Source: Branchipolynoe longqiensis
Taxonomy: Eukaryota > Annelida > Polychaeta > Phyllodocida > Polynoidae
DNA length: 64,000 nucleotides
Assembly (NCBI GenBank): GCA_030323885.1
Contig: CM059188.1
Span: forward strand, 108,612,644-108,676,643
Reading direction: 5' to 3'
Shown: positions 21,118-31,768 of the stretch, piece after piece
Layout: each line of letters begins with the position of its first letter
How positions within the stretch are numbered: the stretch's first letter is position 1
The notes under the pieces: model-generated
What the model saw: the letters and a program-made list of their open reading frames with translations, nothing else
The model's database searches: none
Told to the model about the DNA's origin: nothing
Translations under genes and position numbers: made by a program

Positions 21118-21553
21118 TTAAAGTTGCATATTCTGATGGTTTAGAGTTTCTGTCATTTTTATGAGATAAATATATTAAATTGATTGTTATTATATACCTC
21201 ACTTTAGTTTGAAGTACCTTTTATCTTAAATGCCTAAATTTGGAGATATTTGAAGTGCAAACATGTAAGATTAGTTTTTGCAAACAAGCCAAAACTCTGA
21301 CAGTGACATGACAGACTTCAGCAGAAACGGGTTCTATTAAATTGCCTCAGTATTCCCTTCTATATATGGCAACGAATGCTTAATAAGTGCATAAGTATCT
21401 AAGTTAGATATGTAGAATCATGACATATGTAGAATCGGACTATGACACTTTAATAAGTGAACTAGTATCCAAGTTGGCCATGTCAGGACAAATGCAAATA
21501 ACTGCTTTGGTTTTGATAATTTGATGCTGTCAGTGGACTATGCAGCTTGAACT
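21118..21553 (+). mobile_element. MITE family A, long copy
   Basis: TTAAAGTTGCATATTCTGAT to GTGGACTATGCAGCTTGAAC. The right part is duplicated (two GTATCTAAGTT / GTATCCAAGTT blocks), as in the copy at 3885. Confidence 0.8.
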
Positions 21554-21957
21554 TGGAAGGATTACCTAAGGTGACATCTATATATGTATGCAGGCAGCCT
21601 AGCATGTAAATTATTCTCCTTGGTTGTTTTTTTTCTTCATATATATATATATTATTCATTTATTTGATCTTCCTGAAAGTCAAAGATGGTGTGAGATGCA
21701 CATATTTTTAAGGGTGCACGCATAAGGATTACATCTTTGTACGTGTAGTCTTAAAGGAAGTAGCACGTGCTTGTGAAAATAATATATTGATGTCAAATAT
21801 CCAGCTTGTCGACATAAATAAATGCCCGCATTGTCTTCAAGATGGAGGTAGTAGACAGGACATAGACATCTCCAAGTGAGAGAAAAAAACCCACAGCTGT
21901 CAGTGATCGCATCCTTTATTTCCAAAATGGTGTCCAGAACACATTCTCTATATGCCA
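21554..21957. other. Unassigned spacer
   Basis: A short TA repeat lies near 21642. Nothing else recognised. Confidence 0.4.
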
Positions 21958-22160
21958 GACGTGATGGCCGAATGAGTTAGTGTCCGTCTCCCGTGTTGGT
22001 AAATCGTGGGATCGAACCCTGCTGAGTCAAACCAATGACTTAACAAATTATACTTGTCGATTCCTAGCCTGGCATTCGACATTATTAGTATAGAGCAAGG
22101 AGCAGTGGAATGAGGAAGACCAATCGTTGACGATTGAAATTTCCCCTGCTTCATCAACTA
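21958..22160 (+). mobile_element. tRNA-headed SINE, head A with alternative tail (A2)
   Basis: Type A head and first part of the common body, but after ATAGAGCAAGGAGC it switches to a different 3' part: AGTGGAATGAGGAAGACCAA, CGATTGAAATTTCCCCTGCT. The same switch at the same point occurs at 34138-34367. Confidence 0.85.
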
Positions 22161-22315
22161 ATGTACACCCAAAATGTAGGGATATATATATCTCTTGCAA
22201 GGCTTGTCATCCATTTTATTTCGCAGGGCGGATAAAACTAATATTTAACCTACTCCTACAATCAAATATTACATTTTGGTGCTTGCCTGTGATTATATCG
22301 TATACTACAGTGCAC
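22161..22315. other. Unassigned spacer
   Basis: Nothing recognised. Confidence 0.35.
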
Positions 22316-22673
22316 TTAGAGTTGCTTAGTCCGATCAAAACATCAAATTTTCAAAACCAAAACAATTATCTAGATTTGATTCTCGATGTTTAATTTAGAT
22401 AGTGGTGCACTTATCCAACATTTGTCACCACATAGAAGGGAATACTAAAGCAATTTAACAGAACCTATTATTGTAGAAGCCTATATGGTGTCAGAGTTTT
22501 GGCATTCTTGCCCAAGTTAATTTTGCATGTTTTCACTTCGAATATCTCAAAAGTTAGAGATTTAAAATGAATTTTACTTCAAAGTAAAGTTAGGTAGATT
22601 ATAACGATCAACCTAATGTACTTATATAAGAAAATGACAGAAACTCAAAACCCTCGGACTATGCAACTTTTAA
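22316..22673 (-). mobile_element. MITE family A, full copy
   Basis: Reverse-oriented copy from TTAGAGTTGCTTAGTCCGAT to CTCGGACTATGCAACTTTTAA. Confidence 0.86.
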
Positions 22674-22857
22674 CAACAAATGGCTGAAGTCATTTAACAC
22701 GCATTACCGCCTTTAATATATGGGGTTTGCAGCCCTTAACTCTGAATGGTGTACTTACCTCCCGGTCTTGCTAAATAATCATTCCAGGTGCTCTCGGGCT
22801 TAAAGCCCGGCATGGAGAAATATCAGTTTCAAATTTCTCATTGGACTTCAAATTTCA
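22674..22857. other. Unassigned spacer
   Basis: Nothing recognised. Confidence 0.35.
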
Positions 22858-23190
22858 GACCGGACACGGTGTCCGAATCGGTAGAGCGCGGGCCTCGCGT
22901 GCGAAAAATCGGGAGTTTGATTCCCGTTCGAGTCAAAGCATTGACTTAATAATTGATACTTGTCACTTGCTAGCCTCGTGCTCGGCATAAATAGAATAGG
23001 GCAAGAACTAGTTAGTTCAGTGTCAGGATAATGTGACTGAGTCATGGTGCCAGCGGCCTGATTTCCTAGTGGGGCATCACTATAAAGTTGTCATGAGTGA
23101 ACACTGTCACAAGTCTGTATCTGTCCTGATAAGTGATATGACCTCAGATGTTGCCAGGATATAAAACTCCAACAACCAACCAACCGATGC
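22858..23190 (+). mobile_element. tRNA-headed SINE, head type B
   Basis: Plus-strand near full copy: CCGGACACGGTGTCCGAATC head with GTAGAGCGCGGGCCTCGCGT, common body, and tail AAAACTCCAACAACCAACC. Confidence 0.9.
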
Positions 23191-23211
23191 ATGTTCCGCG
23201 AAAAAGGTATA

Positions 23212-23272
23212 TGAGCCTGTCCCAAAAGGTGATCATTCTTTTTTTTGTGTCCATTGTAACGATTGACACAAA
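23212..23272. mobile_element. MITE Q, end fragment
   Basis: ATGAGCCTGTCCCAAAAGGT followed by GTGTCCATTGTAACGATTGA, the right end of MITE Q in reverse. Confidence 0.75.
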
Positions 23273-23299
23273 ACGTGTATGTATATATGTAAGTGCATT

Positions 23300-23545
23300 T
23301 CCTGTCTGTATGTAATTATAAGCATTAAAAGACTTACGATTCCAGGGGGATGAGTGTAGTGGTCTGCACTGACCTCTCAGGCAAGGAGTCGCATAGACAG
23401 GTAGGCGTGGGTAGTGTAGTAATATCAGGGAGTCTAGGTGGTGTAATGGTTAGCACACTGGCCCGGAATGCAAAGAGATGTGGGTTCGAGTCCCGCTCTA
23501 GGCGCAATATTTCCCATTTTCATCACCCCCCCCCCCCCATCAGTA
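23300..23545 (+). mobile_element. SINE family S, copy 2
   Basis: Leader GATTCCAGGGGGATGAGTGT, then a tRNA-like part: TAGGTGGTGTAATGGTTAGC, TGTGGGTTCGAGTCCCGCTC. It ends GCGCAATATTTCCCATTTTC, then a C-run. The acceptor arm pairs with wobble, but the anticodon stem does not pair, so I call it a SINE rather than a functional tRNA. Confidence 0.82.
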
Positions 23546-24002
23546 TCTATTATGTCAGTCTTGTCAATCACATTCATACACATGCCTAGATTGAAATTTA
23601 CACGAAATTCCAAAATGCTCAGATCCATGTCAAATGACAGCAAAAACTATCTCTGATGCAAATTGTAAGTGGATAAACTTGTGTCAATGGTCAGCAAAAT
23701 CTAGCTTACAAAACATCACCAAATTTACAGCAGACGATGCAACACAGTTATTTTTAGAAACTCTATCACTTGTTTGTGCTTTTCATTGGTAAAGAGGTCT
23801 CTTATTATATTTACATTGAAACAGTCTAGACATAAGGCGATGAAATCTATACATGAAGAGGAGGTGTTCTGATGTTGGTGGGAATGTGAGTGGGAAGAGA
23901 AATATGAGGAAGGCTGGGTGAATATTGGAGGGCACGGGTTGGAGTGGTCGTTGACTACCCAATTAGACACAAAGTATTTTTGTTGTACACATAATTGATT
24001 AA
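23546..24002. other. Unassigned spacer
   Basis: Nothing recognised in 450 bp. Confidence 0.4.
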
Positions 24003-24139
24003 TACCCCAATCACACAAAGCGTGTGACCGCTTGGAACCTCTTCTGACAAAAGAATCTCATTTGGCAACCTCCTTTTGAGCAAAGAAAACGTCAGGGGGA
24101 AAGGGTTGGTGACTGATCGCCGAAAACCAGAGAAGACTT

Positions 24140-24470
24140 ATTGATTGGTTGGTTGTTGGAGTTTTACATCTATGGTCATATCAGGACTTGTGACATTGCA
24201 TATTCATGGTGACTTCATAGTGCTGCCCCACTGGGAGACCAGGCCACCAGCACCATTACCTGATATCCCACTCAGTCGCATTATCCTGACACTGAGCCAA
24301 CCAGCCCTTGCCCTATCCTAATAATGCCGAGCACTTGGCTAGGAAGCAAGAAGTATCAATTTTTATGTCATTGGTTTGACTCGACCAGGGTTCGAACCCA
24401 TGGGTTGGAATCCCACGATCTTTCAAAACGGGAGAGGGACGCTCAACTCATTCAGCCATCTCGTCTGATC
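24140..24470 (-). mobile_element. tRNA-headed SINE, head A with tail b, nested in O
   Basis: Minus-strand copy with a type A head (GATGGCTGAATGAGTTGAGC) and a GTAAAACTCCAACAACC tail. About 25 bp of the tail-side body is missing. Confidence 0.86.
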
Positions 24471-24547
24471 GGAAGATTGGTAGGTGATTGTTTGGCAATA
24501 TCATTTTATTGCAGATCAGTCGCAAATGAGTTCAGTTCCTGACACGT

Positions 24548-24648
24548 TCTGGACTGATTAGCTCAGTGTCATGATAATGTGACTGAGTGCGATATTGGGT
24601 CATGGTGCCGGTGGCCTGATTTCCCTTTGGGGCAGCACTATAAAGTGA
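24548..24648 (+). mobile_element. SINE body fragment
   Basis: GATTAGCTCAGTGTCATGAT to GGGGCAGCACTATAAAGT, central body only. Confidence 0.8.
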
Positions 24649-25251
24649 GCGCCAACCAATTACCCATCAGGCTTCCCTAGTCAAACGCATTTGATTAAAC
24701 TGTGTAGATTTCATGGCCTTGGGCAAACAATTTTACAATGTAAATACCATGCATGCTCTTTCGACTAATGTAAAACAAGAAGCGATCCTAACTTTCTTGA
24801 GGGCGGCAGGATTATACCGCCTTGTATAGTTCATTAAAACAATTGTCACCACTTTATCTAGAATTTTACCAGGCTTCAAATGTGTTGTCATTGTAATTGT
24901 AAGCCTTCGACTTCAAAAGTATCTCTAGATACATCGTTGATTGTGTGCTTTTGCATTGTCTGGAAAAGCAACGGCCTGATGTGACAGAATTTGAACAATT
25001 CCTGCTGTGATTAGGGCCTTTGCTGCTGACAGGGCAGTAAGCAATCACCACTAACTAACTAACTAACTAACTAGAGAGGTCGGTAATCGGTCATATGACT
25101 GATCGCCAACCGGTCGCCGAGTGGTCGCAGGTGCAATGGTCCCCGACTGATCGCAAACCTATGAAAATGATTGCCGATCTGCTGGAGACCATATTGGTCA
25201 CAAAGAGGTTGGCGGTGCATCTGCAATGTCCTTGCCGGGTAGAACAGTAAC

Positions 25252-25436
25252 TTTTTTTCCCACTTCCCCGATCGGACAAGTGACTGAATTTTCTACTTGC
25301 CGGAGTGGCAAGACTATTTACCCATGCCCAAGTCAGCCAATTGAAACTGAAATCTGCTACTGCAGATCAGAAAAACAATGACTTGCCCATTCGGGCAGGT
25401 CACTGAGAACTTCACCTGCCCGACCGAATAAACTAA
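25252..25436 (+). repeat. Inverted-repeat arm P, left
   Basis: CTTCCCCGATCGGACAAGTG, ACTGAATTTTCTACTTGCC and CACTGAGAACTTCACCTGCC match the reverse complement of 26090-26276. The arms are about 185 bp with a loop of about 650 bp. Confidence 0.8.
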
Positions 25437-25679
25437 GTTCCCCTGGCAACTGGGCAGTCATTATTGTCCTACCTTGCCTTGTGAGCAGAAATAGTTGCCA
25501 TGAGGTTGGTGACCAGTGAGGACCGAAATAGAGACTTTTCTATAACCATTTCTGACCGCTTGCAACCTGTCGTGACCACCCGATTGTTGGGGGATCCCAA
25601 GCGGTCACAAGCCTGGTGTGACTGGGGTTTAAGCAGGATAATTTCAACTGGAGAGAATATGTCTTGACTCCACTGCTTC

Positions 25680-25830
25680 ATATCCTATCCTTGTAATGTT
25701 AACCACCAGACTAGGTAGAGACAAGTATGCACTTTGAAGTGATTGTATGATTCAGCTCTTGTTTGAACCCACAGCCTGCCGCGCAGGAAACAAACTCTTA
25801 AATCATTCGGCTGTCGCGTCAGACTAATAC
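25680..25830 (-). mobile_element. Diverged SINE with type A-like head
   Basis: On the minus strand GACGCGACAGCCGAATGATT is followed by TGTGGGTTCAAAC and an AGACAAGTATGCAC.. body start. It lies in the loop between the P arms. Confidence 0.6.
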
Positions 25831-26089
25831 AAGAGGACTAAAATAGACTTGGCCACGACATCCTCAAGCACTGAAGTCCAAGACACCACGCAATGTACAG
25901 TGTCTTCGAGAGTGCAGATGCATTGGACCCATTTGAGCGATGAATGGAGACTCCACTTATACTTTCAGCTAAAGTTATTGCTTCATGGAGTTGATATTGA
26001 CAACTGGGTGTTTGTTCCCTCGCATTCTCGCCCACCTGGGACCCATATTCCTTCCATCAGTAAGGACTACCCGATTGCCTGGGGCACCT
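25831..26089. other. Unassigned spacer (loop of P)
   Basis: No repeat was recognised. Frames of about 70 codons on both strands have no known domain. Confidence 0.35.
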
Positions 26090-26276
26090 AGATTACTCGG
26101 TCAGGCGGGTGAAGTTCTCAGTGACCTGCCCAAATGGGGAAATCATTATTTTTCTGATCTGATCTTTCAGTTTCAATTGCCTGATTTGGGCTTGGACAAG
26201 TAGTTTTGCCACTCGGGCAAATGGAAAATTCAGTCACTTTCCCCGATTGGCCAAGATGGAGAAAAGGTTACTGTCC
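26090..26276 (-). repeat. Inverted-repeat arm P, right
   Basis: Reverse complement of 25252-25436. Shares TTCTCAGTGACCTGCCCAA, TTCAGTTTCAATTGCC and TTCAGTCACTTTCCCCGAT. Confidence 0.8.
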
Positions 26277-26664
26277 TCCCCTGCTGGGGGGGGGGGGGGG
26301 TATATTTTTAGCTCTCACCGCCGCCCTGAGATTGATGAATGGCTTTGGATTTAACCAGGGATCATCAGTGAGCGACTCCACTTCATTGCAACCACGCAGC
26401 ACACCAACACACATAACCAGGCAATGGTTACCACAACAATGTGAAATTTACTGATGGTAGCATCGATTCCTTTTTCTACATATATTTTATGACAGGCAGA
26501 TATCCTCTTTACAAATATCAACACTTTCTGCCAGTTTAACAATACCACCATTCAGTAATCCCCCTGTTTTAATTTTAATTAAATGTTCAGCTACACTTAA
26601 ATTGTTCACCAAATCTGTTAGATCTTTATCTATTTATCACAACCGATTTCGCTCTTTCTACTGA
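26277..26664. other. Unassigned spacer
   Basis: G-run at 26286-26299. Nothing else recognised. Confidence 0.4.
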
Positions 26665-26931
26665 TATAAGAGACTGTCTCAAAAGGTGCTAAGCAATATG
26701 AGACAAAACTTTGTCCATTGTAATGATCAACATACTATCTGCTTATGCATTTGCTCAGGATAAACTGATTTATTTTTTACATGGTGTTTCATAATCCCAA
26801 TAGAATACATATTGATTTGAAGCAAATGTCCTTGTGTTTTCAGTGTAGCCGTTTCTGTGCTGTTTTGTGTCAATCGTTACAATGGACAAAAAAAAAAGAG
26901 TGATCACCTTTAGAGACAGGCTCATAAAGGT
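26665..26931. mobile_element. MITE Q, copy 2
   Basis: ATAAGAGACTGTCTCAAAAG to CCTTTAGAGACAGGCTCATAA. The interior is nearly identical to copy 1 at 19958. Confidence 0.87.
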
Positions 26932-26964
26932 TTCATGCCAGGTCATTCATTGTCATTAGTTATA

Positions 26965-27299
26965 GGTTGGTTGGTTGTTGGAGATTTACATCCTGGTAAC
27001 ATCTAAGGTCATATCAGGACAGGTACCAACTTGTGACAGTGTGCACTCATAGTGACTTGATAGTGCTGCCCCACAGGGAAATGAGGCCACCGGCACCATG
27101 ACCCGATATCGCACTCAGTCACATTATCCTGACACTGAGCTAATCAGTCCTTGCCCTATCCTATTAATGCTGACCACCAGGCTAGGAAGCAACAAATATC
27201 AAATTTAAAGTCATTGGTTTGACTCGACTGGGAACCGAATGCTAGACTTTCCATATATATATGAGGCCAGCGCTCTACCGATTAGGCCACCGTGCCCGG
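26965..27299 (-). mobile_element. tRNA-headed SINE, head type B, with 12-bp TSD
   Basis: Complete minus-strand copy. TCATTAGTTATA flanks it at 26953-26964 and 27300-27311, so it defines the element ends: head CCGGGCACGGTGGCC and tail CTCCAACAACCAACCAACC. Confidence 0.93.
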
Positions 27300-27311
27300 T
27301 CATTAGTTATA

Positions 27312-27576
27312 TGTCATAGCTCATTTCTCTATAGTTATATGTCATATTAATAGCTCATTTCTCTATAGTAAAACACATCTTCATGACCAAATTTTACCCA
27401 CGAACCGGATTACAATTTACACCCTCGGCCCGTTTGCAAGGCGCTTCCCCCTCCTGTTGTGTAGTTCCTCCCCCTGCCCCAATAATAACTAATCTTTAAT
27501 CAGGGAAGAAAGATCTCCACAATTGCGCGATTTTTTTATATTTACCGATTACTGTTAAACAAAATGCTAAGGAATC
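27312..27576. other. Spacer with short duplication
   Basis: TTATATGTCATA..GCTCATTTCTCTATAG occurs twice at 27307-27370. Nothing else recognised. Confidence 0.45.
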
Positions 27577-27870
27577 AGGTAGTGGTAGGTTCGAATCCCG
27601 TTCTTATATATGACCTGAGATGGTACTAGAATATATATAAAACCCAAACTAGAACGAGTTAAGTATAGGTAATAATAATATATATAAAACCCAAACTAGA
27701 ACGAGTTAAGTATAGGTAATAATATAGTCACAACAAAGAGAGTTGAAATCTGACTTCCGGCATTTCCCCGTGATTCCCTAACAGTGCTAATCCTATTGGG
27801 GAAAATCCGCGTTTTCGCGGAAATTTGCCGTCGGTGTAATAATTCCGCGTTTTGTGCCGGAGACTACTTT
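27577..27870 (-). mobile_element. tRNA-headed SINE family D, copy 2
   Basis: Reverse of copy 1 at 9508: shares TTCCCTAACAGTGCTAATCC and AAATCCGCGTTTTCGCGGAA. An internal segment of about 46 bp (ATATATAAAACCCAAACTAG, AACGAGTTAAGTATAGG) is tandemly duplicated at 27632-27723. Confidence 0.8.
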
Positions 27871-28014
27871 CATCTCTGCAAGTTAATATTATTTATATTT
27901 ATATTTTTGTAATTAAATGTATCTAGTTCTAGTAGAGGTGACCAAGTGACTGAGCTAAACTAGGTCTTTGATAATACCATTACACCTATCTGATATTACA
28001 CCATGGAAACAGGT
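27871..28014. other. Unassigned spacer
   Basis: Nothing recognised. Confidence 0.3.
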
Positions 28015-28416
28015 AGATAAAAGATTCACCCCGTACTTGCAGTAGGGGTGAAAAACAACCCATTAGAAAAAGTGGCGCAAGGCTACTAAATGAAATCAAC
28101 ATATTAATTCTTAATTTAAGAAACCAAATATAATTTTCATATATACATCTTCATATTTACCCACTACTTTTGACTTGCAAAATATAATAAAACATGTAGT
28201 TTAATGGACTTTAAAGTGAAATCGACAGCATTCTGTGGTCACCATCTTGTCTTTTTGCATTCTCTCACATTTCACTAATTCTGTGCCGATATAAGTAGCC
28301 GTTTGATACTGGAACCAGGAATTCCACTTCTTATTCCATAGAGAACAGTTTCCGTCCATATTTAGACTATGTCGTTATTTACCCCCTACTGCAAGTACGG
28401 GGCGAATCTTTTATTT
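28015..28416. mobile_element. MITE T
   Basis: AGATAAAAGATTCACCCCGT then ACTTGCAGTAGGGG on the left, and CCCCTACTGCAAGTACGGGG then CGAATCTTTTATTT on the right. These are inverted repeats of about 40 bp with few mismatches. No ORF. Confidence 0.87.
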
Positions 28417-28424
28417 AGGGGATA

Positions 28425-28777
28425 GACCAGACAGCATGGCCGAATGAGTTGAGCATCCGTCTCCTGTTTTGGGAAATCGGGGGATCCGAACCCATGGGTT
28501 TGTGGGTTCGAACCATGGTCGAGTCAAACCAATGACTTAAAAATTTATACATGTCGCTTCCTAGCCGAGCATTCAGCATTATTAGGATAAGGCAAGGACT
28601 GCTTGGCTCAGTGTCAGGATAATGTGACTGAGTGGCGGTATCAGGTCATGGTGTTGGTGGCTGGTCTCCCAGTGGAGCAGCACTATAAAGTCGCCATGAG
28701 TGTGCACTTTCACAAGTCGGTACCCATCCTGATATGACCTTCGATGTTGCTAGGACGTAAAACAACAAACAAACATC
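28425..28777 (+). mobile_element. tRNA-headed SINE, head A with tail a, 9-bp TSD
   Basis: Complete plus-strand copy. TAGGGGATA flanks it (28416-28424 and 28778-28786). Head CATGGCCGAATGAGTTGAGC, B box GGGTTCGAACCATGG, common body, tail GACGTAAAACAACAAACAAAC. The anticodon region contains a short direct repeat (AACCCATGGGTTTGTGGG). Confidence 0.94.
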
Positions 28778-28786
28778 TAGGGGATA

Positions 28787-29461
28787 TGTAGATGTGTCAT
28801 TTCCCCACACTGGGTTGATGGGCTCGTCAGAGAGTGGAGCAGAAAAAGGGGGGCGTCGGTAATTTAAGGAAATACAATTTTGTTTTAAGGGATTGAATCT
28901 AAATTGGCTTCCGATTCTCCGATTATCGGAATTTGAGGCGGCTTACCGTCGCGTGTTCGACAAGTTTTTCGGTTGAATGCCAAATGTGAAAATACTTTTG
29001 CTCCAAAACATGAAAAATACACCAGGGTTCTTGTGGTGACACTTTTTTTCCCCTGCGACTGCTTATGATAAATAAGACTAGCCAAGCTAAGGAACATGGA
29101 TTTGTATAATGTATAATAGTATAGGTGTGTTCTGATTAAAATATATTCCGATGTTTAATTCAATGTTTGATCGTGTGGACACATTCAGTGGTGCTTAGGC
29201 CTACAAGGGGGGTTATTGTGTAGAGTTTACCCTTTTAGTTTATGTGCTTTGTGTGTTTTATGTCCCAGCCATGCTGCTGCATATGGTAGTGGTTCGCTCG
29301 TGTGGACTAGTGTACAGTTCTCTTGTCGTGGCATTGTCTCAATCCACTTAAGAATGGATGTCATGGTGTTTTGGGTTCGATTTATTGAAAGGCAATGTGT
29401 GATGTTCGTAATACATTCCCGGCGATCGTTGTTTTCTCTAGCATGTATTATTTAACTGCTT
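28787..29461. other. Unassigned spacer
   Basis: On the minus strand CGCGACG|GTAAGCC near 28947 is donor-like, but the preceding reading (HLAFNRKTCRTR) matches no domain I know. No gene called. Confidence 0.4.
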
Positions 29462-29884
29462 AAGTGCCTGTCACACTATGCCGTATTGAGCAACGGACAG
29501 AATTGTCTAGTCCGGTGGTTTTCGGGCGTGATAAGTATCAAAATGTATTAAAATGTGTCAAAATGTTGTGATATCAGGTCAAAGGCCGCCCGACGAACGG
29601 ACATGAAATGGACATGAAACGGACATGAAACGGATAGCCAACAGACGATAAGCAGACTAAATGGACTCAAACCGGACAAGAACCGTAGGCGTCAATCCAG
29701 CGGCATCCGTTCCAAGTTTTGTGCATGTTCAAAACTTGTAACGGATCAGGCCGGATATCAACAGATATCAATGGATATATGCAACGGATATGCAACGGAC
29801 ACAAACCAGACTTTGCCAGATATCAATGGACTTTGTTCGGTTTATTTCCGTTTCCCCAATCCGGTGATGTGTGACAGAGCTATT
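29462..29884. mobile_element. MITE family L, copy 2
   Basis: AAGTGCCTGTCACACTATGC to CCGGTGATGTGTGACAGAGC, imperfect inverted ends. It shares TAAGTATCAAAATGTATTAA and GTTTTGTGCATGTTCAAAAC with copy 1, but has only about three ACGGACATGAA units. Confidence 0.82.
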
Positions 29885-30316
29885 ATCAACTACTGAATGC
29901 CACAGCACATTCCACACCGATGGATCTATAGAGTCCAATAGTGTATACCTCTTCCTAGATAAAGGAGTAGTAGGAGTAGTAGGAGTAGTAGGAGTACGGG
30001 GTAAATCTTGTACCTAATATATTCCCTGACAAAATAATCAGGTAAACACATTGGGCAGCAATTTAGCACTGAGCAAACAACTTTTAACAACTATATATAC
30101 ATATATATTTAAACATTGAGAATTGATCTAATATATAACAGTTGGTTTGAATCAAATTGGACTAGTGCTGGACAGCGGTGAAAACAAGTGTTAACACACG
30201 TATTCGCTATGTACAGGGTAAATAAATTCATCACCAAAAAAAAACTAAAGAAAACAAGTTGGTCCTATGGCTCTTTGCTCTAAGCCCCATCCATATAGGT
30301 AGAAACTCGCCCTCAC
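29885..30316. other. Dmbx intron 1 start and spacer
   Basis: This lies just downstream (minus strand) of the exon's donor. (AGGAGTAGT)n occurs at 29962-29996 and an A-run at 30235-30243. No homeodomain exon is visible here. Confidence 0.5.
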
Positions 30317-30548
30317 CTGCTAGTCTCTCGGCGAGTGCGACGGTGTGGGCCGATGGAGCCATGGAGGGCTGCATGCCAGGCAGGTGGGCGGAGAGCAGGG
30401 AGGGCGGTCCCGGCATCTGTCCGGCCCCGGGAGGCAGGCTGAACAAGCCGGCGTGGGAGCCCATCGCGGCGGCCGCAGCCGCAGCCGCCGCCGCAGCCGC
30501 CGCCGCCGGGCCGCTCATCCCGCCCAGTCCCGTGGCGAAGTGCTGCAT
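30317..30548 (-). CDS. Dmbx: Dmbx-type homeobox gene, first coding exon
   Basis: 77 codons plus one base on the minus strand, from ATG at 30548-30546 to a consensus donor GCAG|GTGAGG (exon ends 30317, phase 1). An in-frame TAA lies about 15 codons upstream, so this is the first Met. The product starts MQHF, has a 14-Ala run (residues 15-28), a proline/methionine-rich middle (PGAGQMPGPPSLL), and ends SAHTVALAERLA. MQH at the start and H-x-x-x-LAERLA just before the homeodomain are features of Dmbx1 proteins, where the next exon would begin the homeodomain. Dmbx is a paired-like, K50 transcription factor acting in the nucleus, with roles in brain patterning in vertebrates. The alanine run is not in the vertebrate N-terminus I know. 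The homeobox exons are not found in this window. The gene family is likely but rests on a short motif. Confidence 0.75.
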
Positions 30549-31331
30549 GATGGTGCCTGGGTATAAGCAAAGTGACTGTGACGCTGACGATTACTTGCGT
30601 ACCGGGTTCCAGCATGGACGTTGACACAACGATGAGGGATTCGAACCAATTAAAATCAATCAATGCCGTGGTGTTTAGATAAGCGTTGAACCAGCATGTC
30701 AAGCTATCGCTGATGTGTGTAGTTTAAACACCCACTCACTGACAGTGTCCATCCATCCAGTTCGCTGGGGCAACAACTAATCCAAAGCAGAGTGACGCCG
30801 ACCGCGCTGAAATAGAGAAGTCGTTGAGAGTTTTAGTTCACAACTGAACAGTTCTATTCGATCTTTCTTTAGATGCCACGGCAAAGTTGTCCTTTGTCGA
30901 GGACTAGTAGACCCGAGTAGGCCTGTGTAGTTAGTACTGAGAGAGGTGGAGGCCTGTCGTCTTTACTCCCACACCACGCCGACTGGAGTAGGTGACAGTG
31001 CCGGCTCTGGGAGACTCCTGCTCGGGCAGTGACACCTCACTGACTGACTGGCTGACTGACGGGTCCCCGCCCTCTATTCAAGGCCCCAGTGCCAGTCAGG
31101 ATCCGCCGGTAGTTCCGACGCGCCACACCAGGTGGCACGCGGTGTCCAGGCAGGTGACGCGCATCACGATGATCACACTGGTCTTGGTTACGGGGGCGTG
31201 TCCCCGGACCAGCAACCAGCAACCAGCCGAAGATATGGGTAAGCAGGATAAATGTGATCAAAACAAAACTGGATATATTCAACAGAATCGACTGGACAGC
31301 ATGGACTTGGCGGGTAGAGTGTCCGATTTAT
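30549..31331 (-). promoter_or_regulatory. Upstream / 5' UTR region of Dmbx
   Basis: CpG-containing, non-repetitive sequence upstream of the Dmbx ATG. Just before the ATG, TGCTTATACCCAG|GC could be an acceptor, so a 5' UTR intron is possible. E-box-like CAGGTG occurs at 31128-31133 and 31152-31157. No TATA box or start site can be fixed. Confidence 0.35.
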
Positions 31332-31762
31332 TTATGGGTTGGTTGGTTGATTGTTGTTGTTTTACGACCTGGTAACACCTAAGGTCATGTCACGATGGGT
31401 ACCGACTTGTGGCAGTGTGCACTCATGGCGACTTTATAGTGCTGCCCCACTGGGAATTCAGGCTGCCGGCACCATGACCCGATATCCCACTCAGTCACAT
31501 TATGCTGACACTGAGCTAACCAGTCATTGACCTATCCTATTAATGTCGAGCGCTAGGCTAGGCAGAGACAAGTATTAGACGTCCAATAGCCGATGATAAA
31601 AATCAATGCACTCTAGAGGTGTCATTAAATAAAACAAATTTTTTTTTTGAAGTCACAAGTATCAATTTTATAAGTCATTGGTTTGACTCGTCCGGGAGCT
31701 GAACTCCCGATTTCCCACACGCGAGGTCCGCGCTCTACCGATTCGGCCACCGCGCCCGGTAG
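31332..31762 (-). mobile_element. tRNA-headed SINE, head B, with internal insertion
   Basis: Minus-strand copy flanked by GATTTAT (31325-31331, 31762-31768). The body is interrupted at 31575-31650 by a piece of repeat W (GACGTCCAATAGCCGATGAT ... GTCATTAAATAAAAC) plus a T-run, and a body segment is duplicated around it. Confidence 0.87.
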
Positions 31763-31768
31763 ATTTAT

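Larger units (their letters stand above)
24003..25632. mobile_element. TIR element O carrying nested SINEs
   Basis: CCCAATCACACAAAGCGTGT then GACCGCTTGG on the left, and CCAAGCGGTCACAAGCCTGG then TGTGACTGGGG on the right, are inverted repeats of about 30 bp. The pre-insertion element would be about 1.1 kb. Motifs ACTGATCGCC and GGTCGC recur inside. No transposase ORF is seen. Confidence 0.65.

Noticed and set aside
23435..23512. Functional tRNA gene
   Set aside because: A and B boxes are good, but the anticodon stem does not pair, and the copy at 4858 shares flanking sequence, so it is a SINE.
1..30316. Homeodomain exons of the Dmbx gene
   Set aside because: I looked on the minus strand for the WFKNRRAK coding pattern and found none; intron 1 probably extends beyond the window.
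30313..30702. 129-codon alternative minus-strand frame over the Dmbx exon
   Set aside because: Overlaps in another frame, gives Gly/Arg-rich compositional protein, no motif.
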